From Pleurotus djamor (taxonomy: Eukaryota; Basidiomycota; Agaricomycetes; Agaricales; Pleurotaceae): DNA of 20,049 bases. The notes under the pieces were generated by a model, which was not told where the DNA came from, did not search any database, and worked only from the letters and a program-made list of their open reading frames with translations. The position numbers were made by a program, and so were the translations under genes. Shown one piece after another: positions 10,342-20,049 of the stretch. Numbering within the stretch: position 1 is the stretch's first letter; each line of letters opens with the position of its first letter. Where the stretch lies: positions 1-20,049 of the forward strand of contig JAPEVF010000812.1 of NCBI GenBank assembly GCA_029747585.1, read 5' to 3'.

Positions 10342-10779
10342 AGGTCCCGCCAATTGGGGTTGGTTGGAAGAAAGGTATAACCACAGGGTCACACTTGTTT
10401 GGCGCTTTTTGCAACGCAAATTTGGGCATTGTGGGACTAGAATGAATCAAGGGTATAGTGTTACATTAAGATTAGAAGAAGCTTCATAAAGCCAAGTACA
10501 GTAAAGTCGTACATATAGATGTGAGTGAGTAATGGATGTTGAGAATATGGACGAACGAGGGAATGATTGGAAGGTTGCTACAGATGTGGTATGTCCGAGA
10601 GGAAGGAATGACTTAATGTATGGTGCTAATGAACGTGTGTATAGGTTGACTTATCGGAAGCGGAAGGGTGATGGCAAGGGCCATATGCGTGTAGCTTGAC
10701 GGGAGATGTAGCTTGTGGCTTCGATGGGACCTTGGGTGGTCGGACTGGAAAGAACGAGAAGAAGGAATCCAATCATTCC

Positions 10780-13765
10780 CTAGCGAATGGTACTTTTCCT
10801 CTTCTCAGCCTCATACAGAACGGCTTTAGGCCCCCTTTTGGCCATAGCCCAGAGGAACACGGCGATGATCACAACAAACTGCAACCAAAGCCATATCTCC
10901 AGAATCACCCTCGTAAGCCCACTTCGCTGGGACTCTTTACGAGGTGAAGGTGCGGACACAGAGGGCGTTCTTTGATGTTGATGCAACGACAAAGACTGTT
11001 GAGTCTGCGATGTTCTTCTTCCAAGGAGTGATGGCGGTAAAATATCATCCGGTCGTTCGTTCAAAGAACTCGAGATAGCGATAGGGTCACTATCACGATC
11101 CTCCTCTTCTCCATAAATCATTTCCCTTCCATCAATGAGATCCAACTCAGAGTCATGGGGTTGTTCCGAAAACGAATCATCGTGAATCCCAAGATCGGAT
11201 TCCACGAACGCTGGACTGTTATCCTCCACATTACCTCCTTCCTCGTTTTGCGTATCCATAGTATCCGCAAAGGCTTCCATAAACACGTCAAACGCATTGG
11301 CGAGCGTCGATTTCCTGCGTCTGATGCTGCGGATACTACCGCCAGCCGCTCTTCCCAGCGTAGGAGGAGGGGATCCAAGACCCTTCAGCGACTCGCCGAA
11401 CCGACCGTCTTCCAATTTCTCTGCCCGAGAACGCACGGTTTGTGTCATTCGTCTGTAGCGCAAAGAGTGTTTACTCCCTTTGATAGAATCCGGGAGTAAG
11501 ACATCATCCTTAAACGTGGAAGAATCTTGCGTTGGCTCATCGTTAACGTGATCGTAATCTTGCTCGGGCATAGACCGTTCAATGCTTCTAGGCATACTGC
11601 CAGGGAGCATGGGAGTTTGAGGGTCTTCAAGGGAGTGGTTCTTTCTAGGGAGGATGAAATTCCGCGAAGGCAAGGATGCGGATATTGGCGTAGGCGAGAG
11701 ATTGAGTGTGCTTGAGCGTATATGGGACATAGAAGTCGAGGGTGAGGGTGAGTGCATAGGCGTCGTAGCTGGCGAACTCATGAAACTCAGGTCGTATAAG
11801 CTCGTCGTCCGAAGGTGGTGATTCACCGTAGTCTTGCCACTGCTAGACTGATTCGAGGCAATTGCACCCGCAGAGTCAAAGGTAATACCTAACCCACCCA
11901 ACTCAGCTTCAAGAGTAGGTGTGGCGTTGATATCAACGTCGAATTCCCCGTGCCCCTTCGTCGTTGGGGTTTCCAAGTTGGGGGGATTGGGAGTCGGGGA
12001 AGAATCATCCACAACAGGCGGGTCAAATAACCCAACAACACTCTTCCGAGTCTTGTGCGAGGTGGGTAGCACACCCACCGTCTTCGAGACCCTCCTCCCA
12101 AGTGACTCCCTCGACGTGATACGTTTCCGAAGCGAGCCACGTCGACTAGGCGTACCTCGCTCGCTGAGGCTCCCAAATGACTTATGGCCAGACCGTACGG
12201 TTGACTGATCAAAGTCCCCTTCAGACGCATCGTAGAAGGGTTGATCCTCAATCGTCCTACGCCAACTTCTAAACCTCATAACACCCCGTCCAGATCCAAC
12301 TTCCCCATCCCCACTGACATACTCTCCCAGCTCTCCAACTTCATCCACATCCACATCCGCATCCCCTTCATCAAAATACAAGGCAGTTTCTCCGTCTTCA
12401 CCGCCCCATCTCAATTCTCCCTCCCCACCAAGTCTTTCATAGACTTTACTCATATTCTCCGTCTCCTGCTGAACAGCCTGCAACTTCTCAGTTGTCTCAG
12501 CCTGTTGCGCCATTATCCTCGCGTTGGTCTCTTCGAGTTCAGTGATTTTCGTCAGCAGCTGGGATATCAGAGCGGGATTGGGTCGGGAAGGGGAAGAGAA
12601 GTTAGTCGTAGTGGATCCCGAAGGGGTCGTGAAGTCAAGCTCGTTGAACGACGGTGGGGGAGTAGACGCAGAATCTTCATCGTCACTCTCCCGTAAGCGT
12701 TCTCCGATCACTTCAGAACGTGAAGGGGCGAGTTGTTCAAGAAGAGCACCACTATTTCTCCCTTTCGGGAACCTAAACCCAGATGGAGGAGCGAAATCTC
12801 TTCTTTCAACAAAGACATTATTGTCACTGCCACTTCCATCCGACGATACTGCCCTCCTTCTGACTGCGCGTTCCTTCTGCCTCTCCTTCCTCCTCCAGAT
12901 AGCCTCCACATTCTCGCCCAATTTGGCCTTCTCCTCCAATGCTTCTCCCCTCGCCTGGGTTTCTTCCAACTCTTCTCGGAGGACTTGGATCTCCCTTTCA
13001 AGCCGCTTCAATGCCCGACGGCCAGATAAATCTGACTGGGCAGATTCTGTTTCCAGTTTCTCGATCTTTGAGAGAAGTTCGGCGTTTTGATCTGCTAAAA
13101 GGGCGATGTCGTTGGGGGACATGGAGATGCGGCGAGTATGCCGGAAGCGAGGTTTCGATTGAGGTGGGGATATGGAAGGGATGTACATCGCAGGAGACGA
13201 GTGCTGAGTTTGAGGGGGCGAGGAGGATGAATCATGATTGAGGGCGGCGTTCGAGAGTACGGGGGATGGGAGAGAAGTGGAAGAAACCGTTGGCGAATTT
13301 GGAATTCGAGCTAGGAGTGCTTGATGTTTAGATTTAAGCGAAAAATTGTTCTCGTAGAGTGTTTTGCAAACAGCAGACGTTACATTCAATTCTGAAAAGC
13401 GAGTAAGTCCACTACTTTCCACAGTCACAATAATTAGCGAACTTACCAGTCTCTCGCTCCTTAATTAGCCCATCGGCTTTGACAAGGAGTTCTGTCAGCT
13501 CTTCTCGTGACTTTTCATTGAACCAGTCGCCTTTGTCTCCGTCGGTATCCCAGTCATCATAACGAATGGGACTGAGAGTCTGGCCAGCATCATCTTTAGC
13601 CGTGGCCGAAGCGGCCGACTCGACTCTTTTGGACATATGGCTCTCAGGAAACCCAAGTGAAGACGCGTACGGCGGCGGCGGCGTCTGCAGCTTCATTGAA
13701 ACCGAGCGACGAACATTTCCGGGTGGGCGCGGTCTCGGGGTAGCGGGTACGTCGTTGGACAACAT
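10780..13765 (-). CDS. Large coiled-coil protein with C-terminal tail anchor (976 aa)
   Basis: Two exons, 13765-13447 and 13391-10780, joined by a 55-nt intron with a GTAAGT donor and TTTTCAG acceptor (phase 1). An initial Pro-rich segment leads to a helical block around 90-135 (ELLVKADGLIKERE, then ELNVTSAVCKTLYENN across the splice site). A Ser/Pro linker follows, then a strong coiled coil at about 199-279 (LADQNAELLSKIEKLE, REIQVLREELEETQ) and a second at about 380-440. The long middle is disordered, rich in Ser, Pro and acidic residues. One hydrophobic span at about 938-957 (LWLQFVVIIAVFLWAMA) is followed by a 19-residue basic tail, which makes this a tail-anchored membrane protein facing the cytosol. 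The specific function is unknown to me. The first block resembles the CC1 box of dynein adaptors (BICD, Spindly, TRAK type), suggesting an organelle tether or motor adaptor; that is inference. Confidence 0.85.
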
Positions 13766-13964
13766 CGTACGAGAGTTGAGACGGCTCAGAATTCAGATGC
13801 AAGTCCGTCGTAAGCGTGTAGTACGGCGTCACTAGGCCGTTTCTGGTATTAGGATCGTAGTATGTGTCGCAAAGGGAGCCAAGACGACTTCCTTGTGTGT
13901 ATGTGCACGCCGTCGACGGTAGGGAGAGACCGAGTAGTCTGAGTACCAAACCCAAGGTTGGTAA

Positions 13965-13981
13965 CACGTGTGACATGTGAC
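13965..13981. promoter_or_regulatory. Paired E-box motifs upstream of the coiled-coil gene
   Basis: CACGTG (13965-13970) is followed by CATGTGAC (13974-13981), so two bHLH-type half-consensus sites sit within 17 bases, about 200 bases upstream of the coiled-coil start. On the minus strand this reads GTCACATG and TCACACGTG. The binding factor is not known for this organism. Confidence 0.35.
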
Positions 13982-15218
13982 GGGCGCTCAACGGGCGCGT
14001 AAAAGTTCTGAAGAATTGTCACCTTGCTTCAGCAAGGTCTCCTCTTTTCTTAGAATCGCTTCTTTTGTCAGGTATCACCTTTTTAGGCCGAAAAAGACCC
14101 TTATGTTCCACGAGCGCTTGTTTACTATAGAGGGACCGTTTCCTTTTGAAATAAAAGTGCGTCGTCTTGGCGTTGCCTTCCTTTTTGAGCTGGGGTAGAT
14201 GCGTTCGTGTTTGGTTCGTGCTCCGTGCTTTTTTGAACTTCTCATCGTTTTCGTCTGACTTATGAGAATGACGTATCAATCTTTGCCTTGCAGTGTCGCC
14301 CGTAAGCGACGTTTCATGGCCTTACTCTTGAGAACGCTTGTTCTTTCAAGTTTCCAGCAGTCTGAGCCTCAGCAATTTTTGGTGCGATAAATTTTGGGAC
14401 GCTGCTTCCAACGCCACTCGCTTCGATTGGTTCCACAACCATCGTGTGGATTTGGGGTCAGTGTCTCTCATTCTCTTGCGTCTCTGCACGCGACGACTCC
14501 ATTTGTTTGTGTTCTTCCCCTGATTATCATCATTGGATGCATTTTTTATGTTGTGTACTTCGCTCTTTGTAAGTCCACCAAGTCAGTACCTCTAAGTGTA
14601 TGTCCTCTCGCGTTATGTCTTTGTTAGGTAGTGCCTCAAGCTTTTCGTTGGCTTTCAGGGATCCCATCCATATGCTTTCCTCGATGGGAACAACTACTAC
14701 TACGTCGGGCGCACTCAGGCTGATTTTGACCGCGCTTGTACCTCTGTGAATCGCTGGGTGATTCCTCTCCAGCCCCTACAAGGCTGCCTTCCCGCTCGCA
14801 TTCTTCCCAAGGGGTCTCTTGTTGTGCTGTGGCCGTCATCGTGGATGATGCCAAGACCAATGTAGCTCTGCCCAGATCAAGGGAAAGCAACACAATAGGC
14901 CAGTACTAACAAAACTACTTAACAGCGGCGGCAAGGAAGATGATGTTGTTTCCTGCGCCATCAGTATATACGTTGTACACTGTCTTTGGGTTGTGTCAAA
15001 TCTATGATCACCTATTCCAACTTTCGTCACCCCTGCGACTGGTAGTCTGTGAAAGTGTGCGCTGCGGTCAATGGTGTCTGTTTTTGCCTGACTTTTCCGC
15101 TTTACTCGTAGCCTCGACTTTCGCTTTCATGGGAAACATTGGTCACCCGTCAGCAGCCAAGTCGTGTAACTGTATCCCTGTGTCTAGCCAAGGCAAAACT
15201 GAAGCAAGGTGACCCCCT

Positions 15219-15234
15219 GGCGCTCACTAGCGCC
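15219..15234. repeat. Perfect 6-bp inverted repeat with 4-base loop
   Basis: GGCGCT (15219-15224) and AGCGCC (15229-15234) flank the loop CACT. It is short and may be chance; it lies in the long gap between divergent genes. Confidence 0.35.
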
Positions 15235-15637
15235 GCCTAGTTCTTGAGTTGGTTACATTTCCGTTCGTCCCCTTGGACTAGATACGTGGGTCTCATTCTC
15301 GACCGCCGCAAGTAACTCGGATCAAAGATCTGGTCGATGGAATGTTCTTCCTCTACAAATGGACTCAGTGGAAAGGTGTCGAAGAGGGTGTATGAAGTCG
15401 TAGAATCCGCCAGAACATACATAAACCCAAACAATCGAGTTTTGATTGAGTTAGTAGAGAAAGGTTGTTGGATGTGTTCGCAGCCCTTGCTATAAATACC
15501 TCAAAGTCCAACATAAGGATGTGAGTGGGCTACGGGACCCCCAGGAGTATCGTCCGAATTCAGGCATGTTTTTGAGAAAAAGGCGAAGGTCCCTGTGTAA
15601 AATCTGGACGGAATTTCTCACAAAATAAGTCCCTCAA

Positions 15638-15662
15638 AGCCCCTGGAGATCATACAGGGGCT
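15638..15662. repeat. Perfect 8-bp inverted repeat with 9-base loop
   Basis: AGCCCCTG (15638-15645) and CAGGGGCT (15655-15662) are exact reverse complements separated by GAGATCATA. A transcript through here would form a GC-rich stem. No neighbouring gene end makes it an obvious terminator, so its role is unknown. Confidence 0.5.
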
Positions 15663-16397
15663 CATCTGGTGAATTCTATTACCACTGTGAGGACGGATGG
15701 ATATGTTGGTTAATTAGCCTGCATACGGGCTTCAAGTCCATGAAGATTTACATAAATATTCCAGATTCAACCACCGGCAGGTCGACAATTGTGGATGGTA
15801 CGGGGATCGAAAGAGAGACAGCGAAGTAAAATAGCGCATTTAACTGGGTAGCACTCTTTCTTCCCGTCCACCACCATCCCCACACTCCCAATTTCAACAC
15901 TCCCCCATTTTCTCATCGAGAGTTATGGGTGACTGGCTCACTGTTGAACGGAACACACTGTGCTCTCGCTAAGTCGCTTTTCTCCGCTCTCTTAAAGCAT
16001 AGCACCTAGGAAATCATGGCGCCGTTGAATGATTCGGTGGAGGAAGTGACATAAAGATATGTGGACAGAAATTTATTCAGAGCACACTAACTGCTTGTGA
16101 AGTCCATTTTCGCATCCGTACCCACCCAAGGCTTACTGTACGTTTCGCGAAGCTACAACTGCCTGACCTGCGATTCTAGAGACTGAGTCACCCATTTTGN
16201 NCAAAATTTGCGGAAAATCCAAGATCTATCTAATCTTGCCGTTTCATACCATTTTCCGGGGTCCTTCCCCGACACGGACAGCANTGTGGGGGGATAATCG
16301 TGGGAAGGAGGTCCATGGACATGTGGAAATATTGAATCTCGGTGAGTCTGGATGGAGAGCAAGGACGCAAAGATCTAGGCCACTCGCCATTTTCCAC

Positions 16398-16403
16398 TAT
16401 AAA
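16398..16403 (+). promoter_or_regulatory. TATA box and CT-rich leader of the prolyl hydroxylase gene
   Basis: TATAAA lies 72-77 bases before the ATG at 16475 and is followed by a strongly CT-rich stretch (16405-16474). The arrangement of TATA box, pyrimidine tract and start fits a fungal core promoter with transcription beginning in or near the tract. Confidence 0.5.
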
Positions 16404-16474
16404 CACTTTTCCTTTTCCCTGGCGTCCTCTTCCTTCCTCTTCTCATCACCATCTTGGCCTGTAACTCATCTCCC

Positions 16475-18875
16475 ATGGCAAAAGTCCGTCACGAGCGGTC
16501 TACGTCCCCAACCCGTCAAGATGCAAATACTTCCTTGGTCAAAAGGCTAAAAACGACCCATGTATCCCCCAAACCATCACCAGCAGACCACGCAGACGCC
16601 TTCTACACAGGGCTCCTTGACCATAACAACGTACAGCGTCTCCATGGTGAATACAACGAGAGCCAGCCCTTCAAGCACGCTATCGTCGAAAAACTGTTCC
16701 AGGACGATCTACTCCGAAAAGTAAAGGACGAATGCCTCAGCGAACTCAACTTTACAGAGAAGGAAACGGATATTTACAAAGTTCGTAGCCCTCGATCACG
16801 CGGGGAGGACGACCGCACTAACCCATTATCGAATCGGCCAGGTCAACCAAACCGGCGATCTAGCATCTCTCAACTACCTCACTCCCGAGCAAATATCCCT
16901 CTTGCCCAATTTGCTTGAACTCCGGAATGCTCTATACTCGTCGACGTTCCGTGCGTTCCTCCGCACGGTCACCGGCTGCGGTCCGCTCTCCGGCACAAAA
17001 CAAGACATGTCCGTCAACTCGTATACCAAAGGCTGCCACCTTCTTAATCACGACGACGTTATCGGCACACGACGCGTCTCTTATATCCTCTACATGCCCC
17101 TCCCACACTATCAATTTTGGCAGAAAGACTGGGGAGGAGCGCTCGAACTTTACCCAGCAGTACTCAACTCCGATGGCAACATGGAACCCGAATCGATACC
17201 CAGCAAAACAGTGCCCCCGAGTTGGAACCAGTTCATCTTCTTCGAAGTCCAGCCTGGACGAAGTTTCCATTCGGTGGAAGAAGTGGTTGTCGGCGGCAAG
17301 GGCGAGGATGGCCGGGAGCGACTGAGCATCAGCGGATGGTTCCATGCGGCGCAGGAAGGGGAAGAAGGATACACGGCGGAAACGGCGCATCAGGAAGTTA
17401 AAAGCTCACGAGAACAACTGGTGAGCCGCCCGAGAAAGCTAAAAACTCTGTTCGATAACATAATCATTTGCAACAGACCTCCACGCAAACGATCTTCAAA
17501 TCATACCCTGAATCCGTACCGCCACCCATCCCCAACGAAGAACTTCTGCCCGAGCACGTTTCTTTCTTGTCTGAATTCCTCAACCCCGTTTACCTGCAAC
17601 CTCGGACGATGGCTGCCCTCGCAGCTCGATTTGTCGAAGAATCGTCTCTTGAGCTCCACCATTTTCTGTCGAACGACCTGGCGATGACTCTGGAACCTCG
17701 ACTACGAGATTTGGATGCCAAGGATGGTCTGGGCGTGAGCCGTGCGGGTCGCATCCCCCCNACATACTGCAGGGACCTATATCGAGCCTAGCAAGGCAAT
17801 AACTCAGTCTTTACCACCACCAACTCCGTCTGAAACCACGCCTTCGCATTCTGCGTGGACAATCAAAGGTCCTCCCCATAAATGGCGCTATTGCACGCTC
17901 CGACCCCGCGATGGTCCGGCTGAAGTCGTTTCTCCCCGCGCAGCTTTAACTTCATCCGATGAAGTCATGCGAAGTCTACAAGATGAATTATTCACCTCTC
18001 CTGCTTTCCGCGCCTGGTTATCGATCGTGTCTAAACTCCTACCCTTGAGATACTCCGTGGAAGCACGAAGATTCCGTCCCGGATTAGATTACACGCTCGC
18101 GACTAGTGAAGACAACGAAGCTCGACTGGACGTCTCCCTCGGCCTCACCCCCGACATTCAAGACGTCGAAGACTCGCACATTGGCAACAGAGAAGGCGTG
18201 AGAGGATGGCAAGCTGCTGAGTGGGGCGGTTGGGAGGTTAGTTTATCTTTTCCACCGCCCATTACATCATCTTCGCAGGGAAAGCTTATGTTAATCCGTC
18301 ATTGTCACTTTTTTNCTTTTNATTGAATTTAGTGTTATATGGCACCTCATGATGAAGAGGACGATCCGGCTGTCTATCGATCGGGTTCGCACAAAAAGAA
18401 GGATGGGGCGACGACGACAGCGGCGCACACGGTTAACTCTAAATCCTCTCCGGGTCCGGATGGGAAGCCCTCGAAAAACGGATCCGACCACTCGCACCCA
18501 CATTCGAACGGTAGTGGGAGCAACGGGACGAATGGGACGAACGGTACACACGCGACGAATGGGAGCGCGAGCAACGGCAAAAGCAAGAGCCAGTCACCTG
18601 CCCGTTCTGACGGTAGGAAAACGGCTTCACCACCACCACCACATGTACTGGATCAAGACGATAATATGTCTGGCGAAGAGGATGCCGAGGAGGAGAGTAC
18701 GCTGCTCACTGTTCAACCTGGATTTAATCGTTTGCTGTTGGTCCTCCGTGACGAGCGAGTTATGCGGTTTGTTAAATACGTCAGTGCTGCTGCTGAGGGA
18801 TCGCGCTGGGATGTATGTGGAGAGTATGAAGTTGGGATGGTTCAAGAAGATGACGACGAAGAAGACGACTCATAG
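16475..18875 (+). CDS. OFD1: Prolyl 3-hydroxylase, Ofd1/Tpa1 family (728 aa)
   Basis: Four exons: 16475-16780, 16842-17420, 17477-18236 and 18333-18875. The N at 17761, within a C run, must be an extra base; dropping it joins SRAGRIPP to HTAGTYIEPS. The family are Fe(II)/2-oxoglutarate dioxygenases that hydroxylate a proline of ribosomal protein uS12; S. pombe Ofd1 also controls turnover of the sterol regulator Sre1 in response to oxygen. The catalytic double-stranded beta helix is complete: LLNHDDVIGTRRVSYILY with His172 and Asp174, GRSFHSVEEV with His245, and RLSISGWFH with the 2-oxoglutarate-binding Arg262. The second, non-catalytic helix domain follows from about 300, ending in LLLVLRDERVMRFVKYVS and an acidic tail. 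An Asn/Gly/Ser/Thr-rich insertion of about 100 residues interrupts it near 560-660, making this longer than yeast Tpa1 (644). It converges tail-to-tail with the RRM gene. Confidence 0.95.
18505..18581 (+). repeat. Asn-Gly-Thr/Ser coding repeat inside the prolyl hydroxylase
   Basis: Degenerate 9-base units (AACGGGACG, AATGGGACG, AACGGTACA and similar) encode NGT and NGS triplets, for example NGTNGTNGTHATNGSASNG. It is a low-complexity expansion, probably variable in length between strains and disordered in the protein. Confidence 0.6.
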
Positions 18876-19120
18876 CACTCGAACCACGACACCGCCCTTC
18901 GCCTTGGGTGTAAACTCTTGGATACTACATAGCTTTGCTTGTTACCATATATATGTTGTGCTACATGCGACTGCGAACCGACGAATGTATTTCTCTTCTC
19001 ATTTCCATAACCGTTTGATCAAGTCCACACCAATTTACCCAAGGTGTTGGTCGCTCAGACACTGGCCAAGGTCGCAGAATGATTCTGTGCACGGGGTGTA
19101 CCAAAAATAAGGACATGGGG
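18876..19120. other. Short convergent intergenic region
   Basis: These 245 bases lie between the stops of two convergent genes and must serve both 3' ends. AT-rich signals such as ATATATGTTG (about 18948-18957) could act in 3' end formation. No other feature is seen. Confidence 0.5.
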
Positions 19121-20049
19121 CTAGAATACAATCTTCTTGCCCTGGCTGGGCAATATAGCAGCTGACTCGCGCTTTGCAAGGGCAAGGGCAGCACCAGGCT
19201 TCGGTCGTATACGCTCCCTTTTACCAGGCTTTCCAGACTTCCAGGGCCTCTCCGTCTCCGTACGTGCTCGTTTCGCCGGGACTTCGTCTTCCTGGGGAGT
19301 CTGATCATTCTGCTTTTCATCGTAACCTCCACCACCTTCACCGGCATCCTCTTCGTCGGCGCGGTGCTGTCTTTTTCCACCGGGGGTTCTCCTCGTATCT
19401 TCGGCGTTCGGTCTCATTCGGTCTCGCTTACCATGTTGTTGGTGGGTCCCTTTGGAGGGGGNATCGGTGAGACTGACCCTTGGCATGGGAACCAGCACCC
19501 CCACCTCGTCGGACAGCTTCAGCAGAAGCGTACTCGACGACCAGGTCTCGACCGTCCATGTGATGGTTTTTCTGGTTGATGAGCGCACTCGTGGCATTCT
19601 CAATGGAAGTAAAGTCGACGAATGCGAACCTAAAATGGAGAAAAATGCATGTCAGTTATTTTTGCTTGCAGGGATAATAAAAAANGACGGTCCAATGGCA
19701 GCGCAATGGACGATGGTCCAGCAAGCAAAATGAAGTAGTGACCGAGGACCTAGAGGGTCAAGGAGAAAACGCACCCTTTACAGAGGCCGCTATCTTCGAA
19801 TGTACCCATGCGGACTTTGCGAATCCATTGTCCATTGGACGATGCCTCGCCACTAGCCGCCTGGCTACCCTTCGTTTTCTTCTCGTCTTCGTTCTGGTCC
19901 TGGTCCAGAGCGGCGCCGCTATCATCGCCATCGGTATCCCCAGGGCGTTTTTTTACCCTTGACATCTTTCACGCGCGTTCTATGGGCCTCTAGAAACGCT
20001 CGTAGACTGGTATCGGTGGTCTCGAACCCTAAGTTGCCGAAAAATAATG
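19121..20049 (-). CDS. RRM RNA-binding protein, probably nucleolar Nop13-like (5' end cut off)
   Basis: Two exons are visible: from the window edge to 19775 and 19629-19121, with a 145-nt intron (19630-19774, N at 19685). The RRM is recognisable: RNP2 as LFFGNLGFETTDTSLRAFLE at the edge, then IRKVRMGTFEDSGLCKG and RNP1 KGFAFVDF across the splice site, then ALINQKNHHMDGRDLVVEYA. The RMGTFEDSGLCKGFAFVDF wording is close to the second RRM of yeast Nop13, a nucleolar pre-ribosome-associated protein. The tail is basic and ends RPKPGAALALAKRE ... GKKIVF. Between helix 1 and strand 2 sits an acidic insertion of about 45 residues. Two base-level problems: the N at 19462 is an extra base, and the T7 run at 19948-19954 (A7 in the gene) has one base too many for the two halves to share a frame. 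The start codon and any first RRM lie outside the window. Confidence 0.8.

Larger units (their letters stand above)
9749..10779. other. Region between PAPS reductase and coiled-coil gene
   Basis: About 1 kb. The left part is the PAPS reductase promoter. The middle (about 9890-10345) contains coding-like fragments on the plus strand, described separately as a doubtful gene. From about 10445 to 10779 I see no coding potential; this should be the 3' UTR of the coiled-coil gene on the minus strand. Confidence 0.5.
13766..16474. other. Long divergent intergenic region, no gene supported
   Basis: This 2.7 kb gap between two divergent genes is the largest in the window. I checked both strands for tRNA B-box (GGTTCGANNCC), transposase-like frames and terminal repeats and saw none. 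Short open frames exist; the most protein-like is on the plus strand at 14659-14865 (starts GSHPYAFLDGNNYYYVGRTQ), preceded by a hydrophobic stretch in another frame (14505-14571) and splice-like sites, but I could not join them in phase. Two perfect small hairpins are at 15219-15234 and 15638-15662. Ns are at 16200-16201 and 16284. Part of it should be promoters and UTRs. Confidence 0.5.

Noticed and set aside
12524..13090. 188-codon plus-strand frame rich in Ser
   Set aside because: It is antisense to the coiled-coil and disordered part of the 976-residue gene, whose frame is continuous over 2.6 kb.
14200..14240. GGTTCGTGCTCC, resembling a tRNA B box
   Set aside because: The consensus is not met (T for A after TTCG) and no A box or cloverleaf arms are found around it. 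Other near matches (for example 15804) also lack arms.
17421..17687. Continuation of the hydroxylase frame past 17420
   Set aside because: It reads through a GTGAGC donor intron into sequence unlike the family (RPPRKRSSNHT); splicing to 17477 restores the conserved C-terminal domain.
18349..19110. 253-codon plus-strand frame rich in Arg and Thr
   Set aside because: It is a shifted frame of the last hydroxylase exon, caused by its Asn-Gly-Thr repeat and running into the 3' region.
1..20049. Mobile element, CRISPR array, integrated virus or biosynthetic cluster
   Set aside because: No terminal repeats, reverse transcriptase or transposase motifs, spaced direct repeats, or clustered biosynthetic enzymes were seen; recognised genes are dispersed housekeeping functions.

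Overview
The window reads as nuclear DNA of a filamentous fungus, most likely a basidiomycete (Agaricomycetes-like). Genes are split by many short GT-AG introns (39 of 41 or so bases upward, mostly 52-150 nt) with CTNAC/CTAAT-type branch sites. There are no operons, both strands are used, and the recognisable proteins are eukaryotic (FG-type membrane protein, tail-anchored cytochrome b5, Pac1-like RNase III, Tpa1/Ofd1 prolyl hydroxylase, Nop13-like RRM protein). The species call is inference only. Fourteen or so isolated N bases are present, and wherever one falls in a coding exon (2725, 17761, 19462) it behaves as a spurious extra base.

Layout. 1-2866 (-): large, C-terminally cut protein with one N-terminal membrane segment, acidic/basic nuclear-type low complexity, a conserved block and FG motifs. 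4047-4930 (+): cytochrome b5, five exons. 6729-8212 (-): RNase III with all catalytic acidic residues and a dsRNA-binding domain, six exons, one of them a 14-nt microexon. 8831-9748 (-): PAPS reductase of sulfate assimilation, three exons. 9980-10341 (+): a doubtful small spliced gene. 10780-13765 (-): 976-residue coiled-coil protein with a C-terminal tail anchor. 16475-18875 (+): Ofd1/Tpa1-type prolyl hydroxylase, four exons. 19121-20049 (-): 5'-cut RRM protein, probably nucleolar.

How the genes relate. They are mostly unrelated housekeeping functions; no gene cluster, mobile element, CRISPR array or tRNA was seen. Loose themes are ribosome/RNA biology (RNase III, the Ofd1/Tpa1 family acting on ribosomal protein uS12, Nop13-like) and membrane tethering (two single-span proteins of unclear role plus cytochrome b5). 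The long gap 13766-16474 between divergent genes holds no gene I can support. A GTCACATG octamer (Cbf1-type E-box) occurs three times, always between genes, once upstream of the PAPS reductase.

I found no clear new multi-gene system. The most interesting items are the POM121-like layout of the first protein, the CC1-box-like segment of the tail-anchored coiled-coil protein, the catalytic microexon of RNase III, and disordered insertions inside folded RNA-binding domains.
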